This document shows, piece by piece, positions 12,865 through 24,867 of a DNA stretch of 64,000 bases. Below the pieces are notes generated by a model, which was not told the origin of the DNA, did no database searches, and was given only the letters and a program-made list of their open reading frames with translations. Every line of letters begins with the position of its first letter. The stretch's first letter is position 1. Made by a program: the position numbers and the translations under genes. Origin of the DNA: Strongylocentrotus droebachiensis (lineage: Eukaryota > Echinodermata > Echinoidea > Camarodonta > Strongylocentrotidae); NCBI GenBank assembly GCA_035222895.1, contig JAVYIG010006782.1:1-64000 (forward strand). The letters run 5' to 3'.

Positions 12865-13285
12865 TAAGGGATGTGTTACTTTTAACTTAGCTAACGAAAC
12901 ATTGAAAGGTCAAGCCCCAAATTATATCTCAGAATTATTATCTTTAAAATCATATCCATATGCACATCAATATAAAATACACAGGACAAGCTGCTTCCAA
13001 ATCTACCTCACATTTATAAATTAATTACTCTTGGAGATGCGCCTTCAGTTGTGCCACTCCAAATCTTTGGAATAACCCCCCACCAGACATAAGAAAAGTC
13101 TCATCTGTAGCTCTCTTCAAAGTTTTTAAAAGATGAACTTGTTTTCAGGAGCTTTTGAATAGTTTTTTGTTTTTATTGTTGTCTCTGTGAAGTAGCAACG
13201 AGCACTGTTGGGAGTTTTGCTTTCATTATTGCGCAGTAGAGTTTATTTATATAGTAGCTGCGCTGTATAAGTCGATCTAATTATT
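12865..13285 (+). mobile_element. LINE 3' remnant
   Basis: Plus-strand translation with frameshifts gives GQAPNYISELLSLKSYPYA and NLWNNPPPDIRKVSSVALFK, the standard end of LINE reverse-transcriptase proteins. It is followed by an untranslated tail ending in an ATTATTATT repeat near 13280. Degenerate. Confidence 0.65.
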
Positions 13286-13849
13286 ATTATTTATTAACTT
13301 TGCATTTGAATTGAAATCAAAGTGGAAATTCTACATAAAATACTGACTCAATGTAACTATTGTATTGAATACTGGCCCAGGGTCCTGCTTCATAAAAGTT
13401 GTTATCAAGAACAAATGCTAATACTATGTCAAATTTGCTTCCAGCCAATCAAATGCCAAAATTTCAGTAGCTTATAACATTTATTTTAACTTGTTATCAT
13501 CAGATTCATGTACACACAAATTGTAGATAAATGTGGTTGGTACATGTATTTCATGTGACATAATAGCTTTGAATAGCATAATACATGTACCATTGGAGGA
13601 AGTCTAGACGTAAAATTAAAAAAAAATTAAATAAATAAACACCCTCTAATCAAATATAGGAGGTCTTTGATCCTGTCATAATGATTATCATTACTATTAA
13701 TGTCAATAAAAGAGAACCAGTCAGAGATATTTCCTGGTTTTTAATGGGAAAGGCATTCGTTGAAAACCACATTGCAGCTCAAGTGTGAAATTACATGGAA
13801 TATGCATTAGGAAGAAAATACTAGGCAAAGTACAACATACAGTCCATAT
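13286..13849. other. No gene
   Basis: The segment near 13385 (GGTCCTGCTTCATAAAAG) resembles a MITE end but has no partner here. Confidence 0.4.
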
Positions 13850-14060
13850 AGTTAACAACTAAATTATTCATAACCCTTGGAAAATTTGATGTTTTGGGTT
13901 TTTTGTATTTAAGTTACTCAAGAATGAAAGGTGGACTGGCTGAATTAGGTCCTTTGTTGAATACTTTTAGATCTAAGTTCAAATATATCACATTGTCAAG
14001 AAACATAAATCCCGAAAAAATACAAACTTGGTTGGATACTATTAATTTAGTTAAATGTAA
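13850..14060. mobile_element. Mariner-like MITE remnant
   Basis: ACAACTAAATTATTCATAAC at the left, then ACTCAAGAATGAAAGGTGGA and CAAGAAACATAAATCC, shared with the copies at 4250 and 63528. The right end is not clear. Confidence 0.45.
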
Positions 14061-14407
14061 ATATGTATTTATTTAATAGCCATATTGCACCTCATTTCAT
14101 GGAATATACATAAGGAAGGAGAATATTTTGTCTGATATCATTGCATGTACCATCTACATGTACATGTAGTCATGTACAATATGTTTATAGGAATCAATTA
14201 AACATTGAGGGAGAGGAGGAAATTGATGGAAGGCATAAATTGTTGAGGAAAAAGCAAATATAAGATTGAATCAGAAGCTAGTTAGTACAAAAGAGGATAA
14301 ATTGTCTGTTTATAGCCAGAAGGACATAAGTATAAAGTTAGGCCCTTTGAGCTCTAAACAGACAGAATTTCCTGGTTACCAGATATGCACATACATGTAC
14401 AGTGTAG

Positions 14408-14766
14408 CAGAGCTGCCAACCATTCTGTTTTTGCTGGAATTACTCAGTTGTTTCTTCCAAATTACGGTAGTACGTTTTTCTTCATAAAATACTCTTTTTT
14501 TTATTTAATTTTGTTTGCCCAAAAATGTTAATTTGATCACTAATTCAAAAGAAAAGTAAGTTTAAAACATACTTGAAGAGAAAAATATTCTCAAAAAGAA
14601 TAAAATGCTGATACGGTAATACCAAAATAAAAAATAAAAAAATACCTGCTTGTATGGAAAAAAACAGCATGAGGAATGAACATTTCTGCATTGGAAGTGT
14701 GTCGCGTGTGGTTGTGTATCGATTTAATGAATTCCTTTTTTGGGTCGCACAAGGTTGGCAGCTCTG
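14408..14766. mobile_element. CTGCCAAC-type element 1
   Basis: Ends CAGAGCTGCCAACC and GGTTGGCAGCTCTG. Imperfect 6-bp flank (GTGTAG / ATATAG). Internal sequence (GGAATTACTCAG, ATTACGGTAGTACG, AACAGCATGAGGAATG) is shared with elements at 30967 and 43649. Confidence 0.7.
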
Positions 14767-15692
14767 ATATAGGGCAAAAGAATTTTGATTACATGGGCAT
14801 TCCAGAGATGATTCTAGGTTAATGCCCATTTGCGTGCAGTATTTAGTTTATTGCTTGCCTAATAGAAATTTGAATAATTCACAAAACAAAAATTAATTGA
14901 TGATTCAATAGGTCAGACGTAGTCAAAGCATAGTTAGCATATTACTATATACTGTAGCTAATCAGTTTCACTAATATTTGTGCTTCCAAGCAACCATACA
15001 AATAAGGATCGTATCCTTTAATAAAGATAAACTTGAGTTCTGGTAAATATAGAAAATAACTTTTTTTCAGAATACAACAACACTTACCGGTACACTGAAT
15101 GTTCAAGATTACAAATGAATTATATGTGCCAAACAAATTTTGGTAGAAAATGTATAGTGGCTGAGTAATGAGCATAGTAAGATAAGGAAAGAAAGATAAG
15201 GAAATCCGGGTAAGTAGGCCAGATACTGTATGCTTGTAACACAGCCACAGGTCACTATGTGCAAATGGGAGTTGAAGATGATGCCCAGTAAGTTTTTGTG
15301 CGCTTGTTTTTATTTAACTGGTTCAAACAACCAATCTACTGCAGGACAGACAATCCAAAATAAATCAGCAATTTTCTCTCAAAATACAATTCCCATACCA
15401 GAGCTCAAGTTGAGTTTTTCTTTCTTTCCATTCCAAAGCCTTTACCGGTAATATGTTCATATATACATGTATGTACACGTTTTTTGTAATCACGAACACT
15501 TTATATTTTTAAACTAGCAATCAATCATGGCATGAAGTAAACAAAGATTTATGTAAGTGACTAAAGATAATTTTCAATATTGTTCATATTCATAAACATC
15601 GGTAGGTACTTCTAAACTTGCAGCATACGGTATTAAAGTGTGATTGATTTGCATGAAACATGACACAGATACAAAACTGAGTACCGGTATTA
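14767..15692. other. No gene
   Basis: Unremarkable AT-rich DNA between two CTGCCAAC-type elements. A CAG...GTAAGT pair at 15251-15287 could mimic a small exon but has no support. Confidence 0.4.
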
Positions 15693-16094
15693 CAGAGCTG
15701 CCAACTACATGTAGTATGGATTTCCTGTAATCGGTATGGAAATTAACGATCATTACGGAATTACGGAATGTTGTCTAAAATTACAGATTTTGTAGTTGCG
15801 TAAATATGATTTATCGTAGCGAATGCTGCGCAGTATGGCGGTATTCTCTTATAGAAGCCAATTTTTCATGGAAAACTGATGTGTTGTCATATATATTTAG
15901 AAACTTTGTGTGAGTAAAATCACAAAAATTTCAAACAATCATGTGTGAATGCCTCCGCGCAGTGTTGGCATGCCGTTTTTTTTTTTTAAAGATTCATAGC
16001 GCCGCTTTGATAGGAAATTACTGATTTATTCCCCAAATTACTGCTTTTGAGCCTTGTGATTACTGATTTTCTGTTCTGGAGGTTGGCAGCTCTG
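15693..16094. mobile_element. CTGCCAAC-type element 2
   Basis: Ends CAGAGCTGCCAACT and AGGTTGGCAGCTCTG with perfect 6-bp target duplication GTATTA (15687-15692 and 16095-16100). The interior differs from element 1. A TTAA-type MITE abuts its right edge. Confidence 0.75.
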
Positions 16095-16097
16095 GTA

Positions 16098-16607
16098 TTA
16101 AAGGTAATACAAAGTTTTGGTAAATTTTGAAAATTGGGTGGATAGTGATTCTTTACAATTTTGATATATTTGTATGCCCCTGTGGATGTATTATAAGCAC
16201 TAGAAAATTTAGCCCCTAAAAGACTTCTGCTTTCGAGAAAAATTGAATATACAAAATTTACCGGTGCTCCCGGTAAATTTTGATAAATTTCAAAGAGCGC
16301 CTACGGCCGTACAATGGTAGCTGCGACCATGAAAATCTCAGAATATGTAGTTGTGATATATAAATTCCAAACGGGAATAGCTAATCTGTCGATTTTAGTC
16401 AAGAAACATTGTTTTATAGCTTAATTAATATCTTGACCTTGAGAGAGAGCTACACAACATTAAGACCTTATTATTTACAATTTCATAACTTTAGACTCGA
16501 TTTCAATCGCGACAACGATCACTGAATACTTTTGGATCGCATATGCTTCTAATATGTTCGTTTGAACCAAATCATGACCCTATACCAAAACTTTGTATTA
16601 CCTTTAA
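16098..16607. mobile_element. TTAA-flanked MITE, family A, copy 1
   Basis: Near-perfect 20-bp inverted ends, TTAAAGGTAATACAAAGTTT at both sides. 510 bp. Almost identical sequence recurs at 60622-61130, including the ACCGGTGCTCCCGGT palindrome and CTACGGCCGTACAATGG. Confidence 0.85.
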
Positions 16608-17299
16608 CCTGTTGCCTGCTGCATCCTCTCATTCCCATAGGGTAAATACAGGAGCTATCCGGTTCCAGTAGCCAATGGGTTAATAACAGTTCAAATGTCC
16701 CTCAGAAAAAATTCCCCACATTTTTACATGTATTTAAAGCATGCATAAATACTCCATAAAAATGCCCAGACTGTGCTATTTTTCATTGTTCGTAAAATCC
16801 ATCCCTCTTTTGATTTTTATTTTGCGTAAAGAACTTCCTGTTATAGTTGTTTACACAAGTGCAGATTGATGCACAGTTCATGTAAAGTTGTGAAGATGTA
16901 CATGTACATGTATGTCATTATGTGAGGCATACATGTATAGGCCAATTATTTGTTTATGGATAGATTTTTCAAATTTACTTGAATAAACACACATATACAC
17001 ACACACACACACCCACAAACATACAGTGTACATATATATATCATACCTGCCAAACCTCCTGAATAATCCGGAATATCCCGCTTTTCTGGATTTTTAGGAC
17101 CCCATAATGCGGGATATCCTGGATTTTCAAAATTTAGTTGTTTTTTTTTTTTTTGTTGTTGCTTAAGCCATTTTAAGCTTGTTTTATCATATGCCGCGAT
17201 GTAAGAGTGCACGTATTGTGTGCGTTGAAGGGCTGCATGATTGAGCAGCGAATTTGTATTCGCTTTTTTGCACAGATTTACCGCGTACCCTTACAGAAA

Positions 17300-17760
17300 C
17301 TTAAGCTTGCGGCAAGCTTGTTACAAGCTTGTTAGAAGCTTGCGGCAAGCTTAATAAGATTGCATTACAAATTTAAGCTTGCAAAACTTGCGCGCAATCT
17401 TACAGCAATCTTGCTGCAAGCTTGCAGGCAAAGAGAGATATTCATGCAAGCTTGCTGCAAGCTTGCAGGCCAAGAAGATATCCCTGCAAGCTTGCAGGGG
17501 CGCAATCTAAAGCCCTTGCAATCTTACAGGCCGACAGTGTATGCCCTGCAAGCTTGCAGCAAGCTTGCGGACTTGGCAGGGGCGCAAACTAAAGCTCTTG
17601 AAAGCTTGCAGACAAAGAGGATATCCCTGCAAGCTTGCAGGAGCGCAATCTAAAGCCCTGGCAATCTTGCAGGCCGACAGTGTATGCCCTGCAAGCTTGC
17701 AGCAAGCTTGCAGAGCTTGCTGGGGTGCAATCTAAAGCCCTGGCAAGCTTGCCGCAAACT
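17300..17760. repeat. GCAAGCTTGC array, left
   Basis: About 18 AAGCTTG(C) motifs by hand count, many inside the palindrome TGCAAGCTTGCA. Also a ~145-bp tandem period, marked by GCGCAATCTAAAGCCC at about 17500 and 17643. Apparent ORFs with repeated LQACRQ-like text are repeat artefacts. Confidence 0.85.
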
Positions 17761-20009
17761 TATGTCAGATGCTATGGACAAACCCCATCTATGACCAAAT
17801 TATTGTCACTGTAAACATACAGCACAAAAGTTTATATGCACAATTAAATTGTTCAATAATCATCTCAAAACCTTTGATTCTTTGCTAATGAGGTATAAAA
17901 TAGGGGATCTTTGTATGATCATATACACATATAATAATAATAGTACAGTTCTTATATACCTTTGAAAAAGGATCTTTAGTAAGAATTAAATTAAAGATGG
18001 ATGATCATTAAACAAACGTTAAATATCGCATCATGACTCACTTTTCACTGTACAAAAAGGCACACCATCCAACACCCTAAAAATTATTTCCTTTGTCACT
18101 GTGATTTACGAGAGACCAGGCAAGAGTCAACAAAAATGGTCGAAACGAAATATATAATTTAAATGAGCGTTTAATCAAACCTTGCTAAAATCTAGCCGGA
18201 AACGATTTGATTCAAAAACTATATTCTTAAACAAAAGCAAAACTAATAGTCCAAGAGCCTGCTTGAATTTCTTTGACAAAAAAGACCAAGTGTTTTGTTT
18301 TAATTTGTGGATAAAACATCCTAAGAAATGTCTGAAAAGTGATGTCTTGTGTGTTGTGGGTGGTAGAGCCTGATTTCAGAGGTCAATGACCTTTATTTGA
18401 CCCTGATTTTGCCTAACAGTTGTTTTTTACATGTCATTTGTTAAAAAGAGCCTCAATTTTAATGAATGTTGTGTCTAATGAAAGATAATGAAATTATCTA
18501 TCACATGATATGAATATTTATAATATTTGATGATATTTTGAACCTTTTTTAGGGTTTAAAATGTAATTTTTTGACTTTTTTCACTAAAATCATAATTTAT
18601 CACTTTTTGTCCGTATCTGTAAAAAAAGAGGAAACAATGAAAATCCTAAAGAATTACTGTAAAAAAATGCATTTATATTCATTTATTACACTGTGCAAAT
18701 TTCATATTCATTACTTCTCTAACTAAAAAGTTATTGACTTCCAAAGATAACACTCCCAGTGCCAACAAGATCCTAATCAGAAAAATGTCACGCGCCCTCT
18801 ATTGGCCATTCCAAGATAGTTCATTTTCTGTGGTTGGTTCAAAGTTTTGTTGAACATTTTGTGAACTGGTCAAGTGTGAATCAACTTCAAAATGGTAAGT
18901 ACTTGTGGGATATTGCACTTACATTATAATAATTCACAACAACATTTAACATATAAATCTCTGGAAAGCAATATTAAAATGAAAATAAAACAGGAAAATT
19001 GTAATAATTTGATAATTTTGCATTAAATAATGTGACTAAAACTCAGACTCAGTCCCACATCACCAAAAAAATGTTAGTTAAACTAGCTAGACTAGGTAAT
19101 ACTAGTACTAGGTAGCCTACTTGGTACTTGGTCGGTTGGTCCTCCAAGATACTCGTCTGAGTTTTAACTTAACGGGTAGGGTGTATTAGTTTGTAGATGG
19201 GGGGGCGTCAGGGCAATTTTGAATTTGACAGGGTCAGTGTGGGTGATAGTCTCTGGTTTAAGCTGGTCTAGGTCTAGACCAGGACCAGGTCTAGACTAGT
19301 TCTATAACTTCTAATTCTAGATCTAGTATAATCTGAAACGGCTCTGGACGCAATTTCTCAGTCTATCTCTCTACCTCTTTGTTTGTATATGTGTGTGCGT
19401 TTTAGTTTTTACCCTGATTCTAAGGGTATGTGTGTGTGTGAGGGTGTGTGTGTGTGGTAAACAGGTAACAAAGGTAAAGTGGGAGAGAAAAAAATGATTC
19501 AACAAAATCCATTATCTACATTTTGTTCAACCCCGTTTGTGTCTCTGAGTGTGTGTGTTTGTGTTGACGTGCGTGCGTGTATGTTTTTACATCAATTGTG
19601 AAAAGGTAGGTTTTATACTATGTACATGTAGATTTATGTGTTTTTTCCCCCAAAAAAGATGGCACCCACAGGTCTTTCGGGAACAAATTTTCTCCACTTC
19701 TATGTATTCAATTTGTGCCAGACTTGCCATGGCAATACCTTTCATTTTCTTTCATTTTTGAGAGGGAATTTTTTTTATAGAGATATCAAAAGTGTTAATA
19801 ATATTATGTCAATGTTTTCAGACAGTCGTTATTACATGTACTGTACAAGTATTCAGAAGTCTAGCTGCAGCACTACAATGTCATTGAAATGTACTTAAAA
19901 CTCAGGTAACATTAAAACCAGTTGATACATACATGTATATGATGTATTTTTCGTAGATCTCTGTCAATGTTATTGTCCATACTGTTACTATTATTCCATT
20001 TAATTTGTA
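17761..20009. other. Core of the 3.7-kb element
   Basis: No long ORF. It contains an ATG directly followed by a perfect donor (ATGGTAAGTA at about 18893) after a less AT-rich stretch with GCGCCCTCTATTGG, and GT-rich runs at 19390-19580. Confidence 0.4.
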
Positions 20010-20620
20010 GCAAGCTTGCGGCAAGCTTGCGACGAGCTATCATCAAGCTTGCATATTTTGTAATTGGCTGAGGGTACCATTTGGATTTTTTACCACGCAA
20101 GCTTGCAAAAGCATGCAAGCTTGCCGCAAGATTGCACGCTTCTCTTTTTTTACCAGCTTGCGAGCTTGCGCAAGCTTGCAGATTTTTAGACCTGCAAATA
20201 TAATTCAATATCTGCAAGCTTGCTGTGTGAGCTTGTTTCAAGCTTGCCGCGAGCTTGTTTCAAGCTCGTTACTAGCTTGCAGGGTTCCAAAAATGCAAAT
20301 GAGTTTATCTGTCAGCCAATCAAAACAGAGGAAATATATTTTCAGATCTAACAATCTGCAAGCTTGCAAGCTCGCTGCAAGCTTACAGGCAAGCTCGCAG
20401 CAAGCTTGCAACAAGCTCGCAGGCAAGCTTGCATATTGTTAGACCTGAAAATATATTTCCTCTGTTTTGATTGGCTGACAGATACAACTCATTTGCATTT
20501 TTGGAACCCTGCAAGCTAGTAACGAGCTTGAAACAAGCTCGCAGATCAAGCTTGCTGCAAGCTTGCACTGCAAGCTTGCACTGCAAGCTCGCGGCAAGCT
20601 TGCACCAATTTCCATAAGGG
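20010..20620. repeat. GCAAGCTTGC array, right, with large palindrome
   Basis: About 20 AAGCTTGC/AAGCTCGC motifs. Between about 20273 and 20517 two ~90-bp arms form an inverted repeat; each arm contains GGGTTCCAAAAATGCAAATG and CAGCCAATCAAAACAGAGG. The ~70-bp centre is itself made of the AAGCTTGC motif. Confidence 0.85.
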
Positions 20621-20759
20621 TATTGCCAGTTACACTGCCGCTGCATGTGCGAACGCCCGTTACGGGTACAGATTTCTTATTTTCGAAGACATACCGTGCT
20701 AAAAATTCTTAATTCTTATTTTCAAATGTTGGCAGGTATGATATATATGTACATTAATA

Positions 20760-20845
20760 TATACTTATTCAGAGGGGTTGTAGAAGGAGTCATGTCCCCT
20801 GGAATCCATCAAAAGAATCTACAACCCCTCTGAAAAAGTATATAA
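20760..20845. repeat. Hairpin-forming inverted repeat
   Basis: Arms TCAGAGGGGTTGTAGA (20770-20785) and TCTACAACCCCTCTGA (20818-20833), extending outward through AT-rich sequence TATACTT / AAGTATATA, next to the right end of the 3.7-kb element. Confidence 0.75.
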
Positions 20846-21039
20846 TATATCACTATTCTATGTGATTTAATTAATGCAAAGTCATATATGGATTTGAAAA
20901 GAAGACCTTGGTGTTATACATTTAGTTATTTAGATAATCTTTTTCTTTTCCCAGCATTCATTAGACTCTCTTCAAGCTCTACTGTTGATTTGTTTTCATA
21001 GTATTCTTGATTTATTCTTTGCTGAATACTTTTTTTTAA

Positions 21040-21390
21040 AATAAATAATAATGATAATAATAATGACAATAGATTAGTAATGTTTATACATACAATAATA
21101 ATAATGATAATGATAAAATAAAGAAAAACTTTTGATAATAATAATGGTAATATTGATTATAATGATAATAATAGTAATAATTCTACTACTAATATTAACA
21201 ACATTGTTATGAATGATAATGATCGTAATGATCATGAAAGTTAATATAATAATAGTAATAATGATAATGATTATAATTATTATAATAATGGAAATTATAA
21301 TAATGATAACAATAGTAATAGTAATTAAAGTAATAATGATATTAATAATTATTATAATGAAAATAATAATGATAGTGGTAATAAAAGATT
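21040..21390. repeat. AAT/GAT-rich microsatellite block
   Basis: About 350 bp of imperfect AATAATGAT repeats, no unit boundary visible. Confidence 0.8.
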
Positions 21391-21671
21391 AAATATCGTT
21401 ATCAATCAGAACAGCAGTGTTCTAGAGGTCACATAATTGTATTTGTAAAGTGGGCTTAGATTGAGATCAAGAATCAAAGTACAGGAATGTATGTACATGT
21501 ATGCTAAAGATTTGTGTTGTAACATGCAAGAGATTAGATTAGGTATAACATTATCAAAGAGGGAAATTCCCTTTATGACCCCTTGTACATATCATAATAC
21601 AATTACACATGAAAGGGGAAGTCTGTGCTTCTATGAACTTGGTTTAAATACAAGCAGGAAAACAGGAGGAG

Positions 21672-22068
21672 TTAAAGGTAAAGACCAGTATTGGAAACAT
21701 CCAATTTCAAAAAATGAAATGGAAGCTCTTTATTACCAAGCATGTGAAAGAATATGTTTTGAATTATACATGATGATAAAAAAATTGCCGGGAAACCACC
21801 TACTAATTGATATATTTGGTAAATTAGTTTATCTATTGGTGTGTGAGAGATAAAAACCCACTTGTCGCGCACGTGTGTGTAGTCCCATACACATCTTTCT
21901 GTGTACAGTGCTTGTAACTTTATGAAGACTGGGCCAAATTTCTTATCATTTGGATGATTCCAGAACCTTGCAGTACATCTATGCTAGATGATCAACCTTT
22001 TCTGATCGATTTCACAACGTTTATTTTCACAATGCAATCGCATGACCATAACTGATCTTTATCTTTAA
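21672..22068. mobile_element. TTAA-flanked MITE, family C, copy 2
   Basis: TTAA-AGGTAAAGACCAGTATTGG ... ACTGATCTTTATCT-TTAA. 397 bp, similar along its length to the copy at 8432 (shared GGCCAAATTTCTT and CCAGAACCTTGCAGT). The apparent ORF across its left half is not a gene. Confidence 0.7.
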
Positions 22069-22073
22069 GCTAT

Positions 22074-22602
22074 TAATACTGTTTTCACACTGGCAATATT
22101 TTGCTTAACCCCGTACTATAGGTGGGGTTAAGGGGGGGTCTTAGCCCCACCTATAGTACGGGGTTAAGCCTATTCCACTTTCTGTTCAGACTGGCTTTTA
22201 CCAAAGTGGGCTAAAGTTGGCTAACCCCACCTATAGTACGGGGTTAACTAACCCTGCAAAATAGCAGGGCTAACTCCGCAATTGTGGTGCTAACTCCTGT
22301 TAACCCCGCAATTGCGGTGATAGGCAAATGAATGAGAACAGAAGCGAAAAATAGTCCGGTACTACGCAATGGAGCGTATCGCAGCTGGCCAGATGCGAAG
22401 TATGTCCAATCATAACATTCACGATATCCGGGGTTAACGAAATGCAGTGAGAACAGCGGGAATTTTCTTATTCCAGAATAGGCGCTAGTACGGGACTAAC
22501 AACAGCGTGTGTGAAAAGCCAACAAAAATAGTACGGGGTTAAGGATAGTACGGGGCTAAGCAAAGTACGGGGTTAAGCAAAACCAGTGTGAAAAGAGTAT
22601 TA
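22074..22602. mobile_element. MITE with GGGGTTAA palindromes
   Basis: Ends AATACTGTTTTCACACTGG and (reversed) AATACTCTTTTCACACTGG. The interior has many copies of TAGTACGGGGTTAA in both orientations, including a hairpin at about 22111-22163 around ACCCCACCTATAGTACGGGG. Confidence 0.7.
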
Positions 22603-22639
22603 GTTTCAGTAAATCCAATAATATGTAGTGTACAATGTA

Positions 22640-22790
22640 CATGTAGGTCGTAGAAAGTTATTTATGTATGATGGTCCTAGATTTTGGAATTTTCTAAGTG
22701 AAGATATTAAAAATAGTCCATCCCTAAATTCTTTCAAGATAAAACTAAAAATATTTTTGCTCAAATCTTATAGTAATATACAATAATAAT
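22640..22790 (+). mobile_element. LINE C-terminal fragment
   Basis: Plus-strand frame encodes FMYDGPRFWNFLSEDIKNSP and LNSFKIKLKIFLLKSY, the C-terminus of a LINE ORF2-like protein. About 150 bp survive, cut off on the left by the preceding DNA transposon. Confidence 0.55.
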
Positions 22791-22914
22791 CTAATAACAG
22801 CTGGTAATCACCTTAATGTTTTATTAAGGTCTTCATCATCTGCTCGATTATTTGAATATTTATTTGGTCTTATGAACTTACCTTCTCAGAATCACCAATA
22901 CAACTACCTCTTCT

Positions 22915-23160
22915 TCTGTCATGATTTGTCCTGCTTCTTCCTTCTTCCTTCTTCCTTTTTCCCCCTTTTCCCCCTTTTCCTTCTTCTTTTAGCTGTTTTC
23001 CTTTTCCTTTTCGTTTCGTGGTTGTTTGTTGTTTTGTAATATTGTTTTGTGTTTTCCAAGTCTTCGTATGGACAATTTGAAACAATTTCTTTTTTTTTTT
23101 TTTTTTTTTGGGGGGGGGGGGATCCACAAACTACAAGCACCGCTTTTTAGTGGATCCCCC
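22915..23160. repeat. Pyrimidine tract, T/G homopolymers and short hairpin
   Basis: A long C/T-rich tract, then T(~20)G(~12). GGGGGGATCCAC near 23113 and GTGGATCCCCC near 23150 form an 11-bp inverted repeat. The Lys-rich minus-strand ORFs here are artefacts. Confidence 0.7.
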
Positions 23161-24131
23161 ATTTCCTCAGAAATTAAGAATTTATTGTAATAATTTTATT
23201 ATGTGTACAATGTATTTGTTTACTTATCAAGATAAAAAAATGATTAAATGTACATTGTACATACATTTTTTCATATTTTCTGTAATAATATCTGTAATGC
23301 CTTTGTTTATCTTTCTGTTGGAAATGAAATAAATACGAATTTAATTGAATTGGATGATTTAAAAAGAGTTATTGTCATTCAAAGACAGATGGTAGCTCTA
23401 TCCCCATTCAGATACCCAATCTTCATTGCTAAGCTAAAGAAAGAGAAATAGCTGTATGTATATATTCCAACTTTGCAGGCAATGTTTTTTGTTAATGAAG
23501 GGTAAGATTCTTAATGGGATGAGTGTAAATCATAATACTCAACTCTCCCATGCTCTACATGTACATGTCATGACATGTTCATACAATAGATTACATTGAT
23601 TTTTTTTTATTAACATAAGGCCCATTAACACACCCCAAACACCATTTTGAAAAAAAATCTGGACTATTAAACATTTACACTAAATAGAAAAACCCATAAA
23701 AAAAGCATTGAAGTTTGCTCATACTAAATTTTGGGTATAAGTGCACATACGTCACTTGTTGGTGCCCTCAAGTGAGCAAAAATTGCTATCTTACTGAAGT
23801 TTGCATTTACACTGCAAAAATCGGTGAAACTTTGGCAGGCATTAAAAAAAAACTCTCCAGACAATCCAGTATGCAATTACCGGCAAAGAAAACAGAATGT
23901 GAGAAAAATATTTCTTTTTTTATTTTTGTTTGTGTTTTTCTTTTTTGTTGCAGTGTAAACGCAGCTATGAACATGTTGTATCTTTACTTCTTCAGAAGTA
24001 TGTTTACAAGAGATTGCCTTGTACATAAATCTGAGAGCTAATTATTTCTCTGTACAAACTTCCTTCTTGAGCACAATAAATAACTTCCAGAGGATTTCAT
24101 GTACATGTACTATATTAAAGGCTGAAAGAAT
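23161..24131. other. No recognisable feature
   Basis: AT-rich DNA upstream of the SINE. The ORF at 23715-24041 has a hydrophobic stretch produced by a T-rich tract; I do not take it as a signal-peptide exon. Confidence 0.4.
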
Positions 24132-24330
24132 GGTATCTCTAGAGGTCGTGTGGTTTAATCACTTGACTGGAAATGCATGGGGGTTCGATCCCTGACATGG
24201 TACTTATGTCCTTGAGCAAGGCATTTTATCTACATTGCTCCTCTTCACCCAGGTGTTATTTAGGTACCCAGTAGGATGCAAATGTCATTGTGGTTAGGTT
24301 ATACATGTAAGATGTTAATCTATATCTATA
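24132..24330 (+). mobile_element. tRNA-derived SINE
   Basis: The left part carries a tRNA-like head with a B box GGTTCGATCCC at 24182-24192 and a weak A box near 24150. It is followed by CTTGAGCAAGGCATTTTATC and a body with CACCCAGGTGTTATTTAGGT, the layout of a deuterostome SINE. No terminal tail is visible. Confidence 0.65.
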
Positions 24331-24612
24331 CCACTTAATAGCCACTTACAAATACTTGTACTACCAGTATTTAAACAACATAAAATATAGACAAAAATAA
24401 GCTCTGTGAAAAAAAATGGAAAGATGGGTTATTATTTTTAATTTTTAATGTGGAATAGATCTTCTCCTGTTCAAGTTGAGCATGGTACATTGTTCCAAAT
24501 TCTAGAATCAGTTACACTAAAGTATTTTTGGGGGCAGAATTGATCTGACTATTACAAGAATTGTTACAAATATAAATGTTACCTTGCTCTTTTTACTTTT
24601 CTGCACGTTAAG

Positions 24613-24867
24613 CTGATGTTACCGTGGAAAATGGAGGAAACACTGACTCTCTGAAGGTGACATGGACTCCTCCAGCTGATGCTACGGCTCAGGTGGTCAC
24701 ATGGTCTCCACCTGACGGCTCTGGCAGCGACACATCACCTGATCTTAACGGAACAGCAGCTGAGTATACCATCACTGATTTAACACCAGGGACGCTGTAC
24801 AGTGTGACGGTCAATGCCACTGGTACAGATGGCACTATAAATGATGACAGTGGACAGGGTAGAACAA
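24613..24867 (+). CDS. FN3 domain exon 1 (first recognised exon)
   Basis: An 85-codon exon, phase 1 at both ends, between a pyrimidine-rich acceptor ending cacgttaag and the donor gtaagt. It encodes a complete FN3 domain: the B-strand Trp is in KVTWTPP, and the tyrosine corner is in LTPGTLYSVTVNA. It lacks the Cys pair found in most later domains, and its Thr/Gly/Asp-rich composition differs from theirs. It continues into the next exon as TIPNMV. The codon is split on the left side, so an upstream coding exon must exist, but none is clearly identifiable in the preceding 24 kb. Confidence 0.85.

Larger units (their letters stand above)
17042..20740. mobile_element. 3.7-kb CTGCCAAC-type element with GCAAGCTTGC arrays
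   Basis: Ends CATACCTGCCAAAC and GTTGGCAGGTATG, flanked by ATATAT on both sides. Inside, a second inverted pair (TACCCTTACAGAAACTT at 17287; reversed TACCCTTATGGAAATTG near 20620) brackets two arrays of AAGCTTGC motifs at 17300-17760 and 20010-20620. The 2.2-kb core between the arrays has no ORF I can support. Could be one large nonautonomous transposon or two nested ones. Confidence 0.6.

Noticed and set aside
15251..15287. 37-nt candidate exon between CACAG and GTAAGT
   Set aside because: Short, no domain signal, and the reading does not improve the start of the first FN3 domain.
17360..20646. ORFs rich in LQACR/KLAASLQ text on both strands
   Set aside because: Produced by the GCAAGCTTGC repeat in various frames.
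23715..24041. ORF with a hydrophobic stretch as candidate signal-peptide exon for the receptor
   Set aside because: The hydrophobic residues derive from a T-rich tract, the stretch is far from the N-terminus, and there is no donor site in suitable phase.
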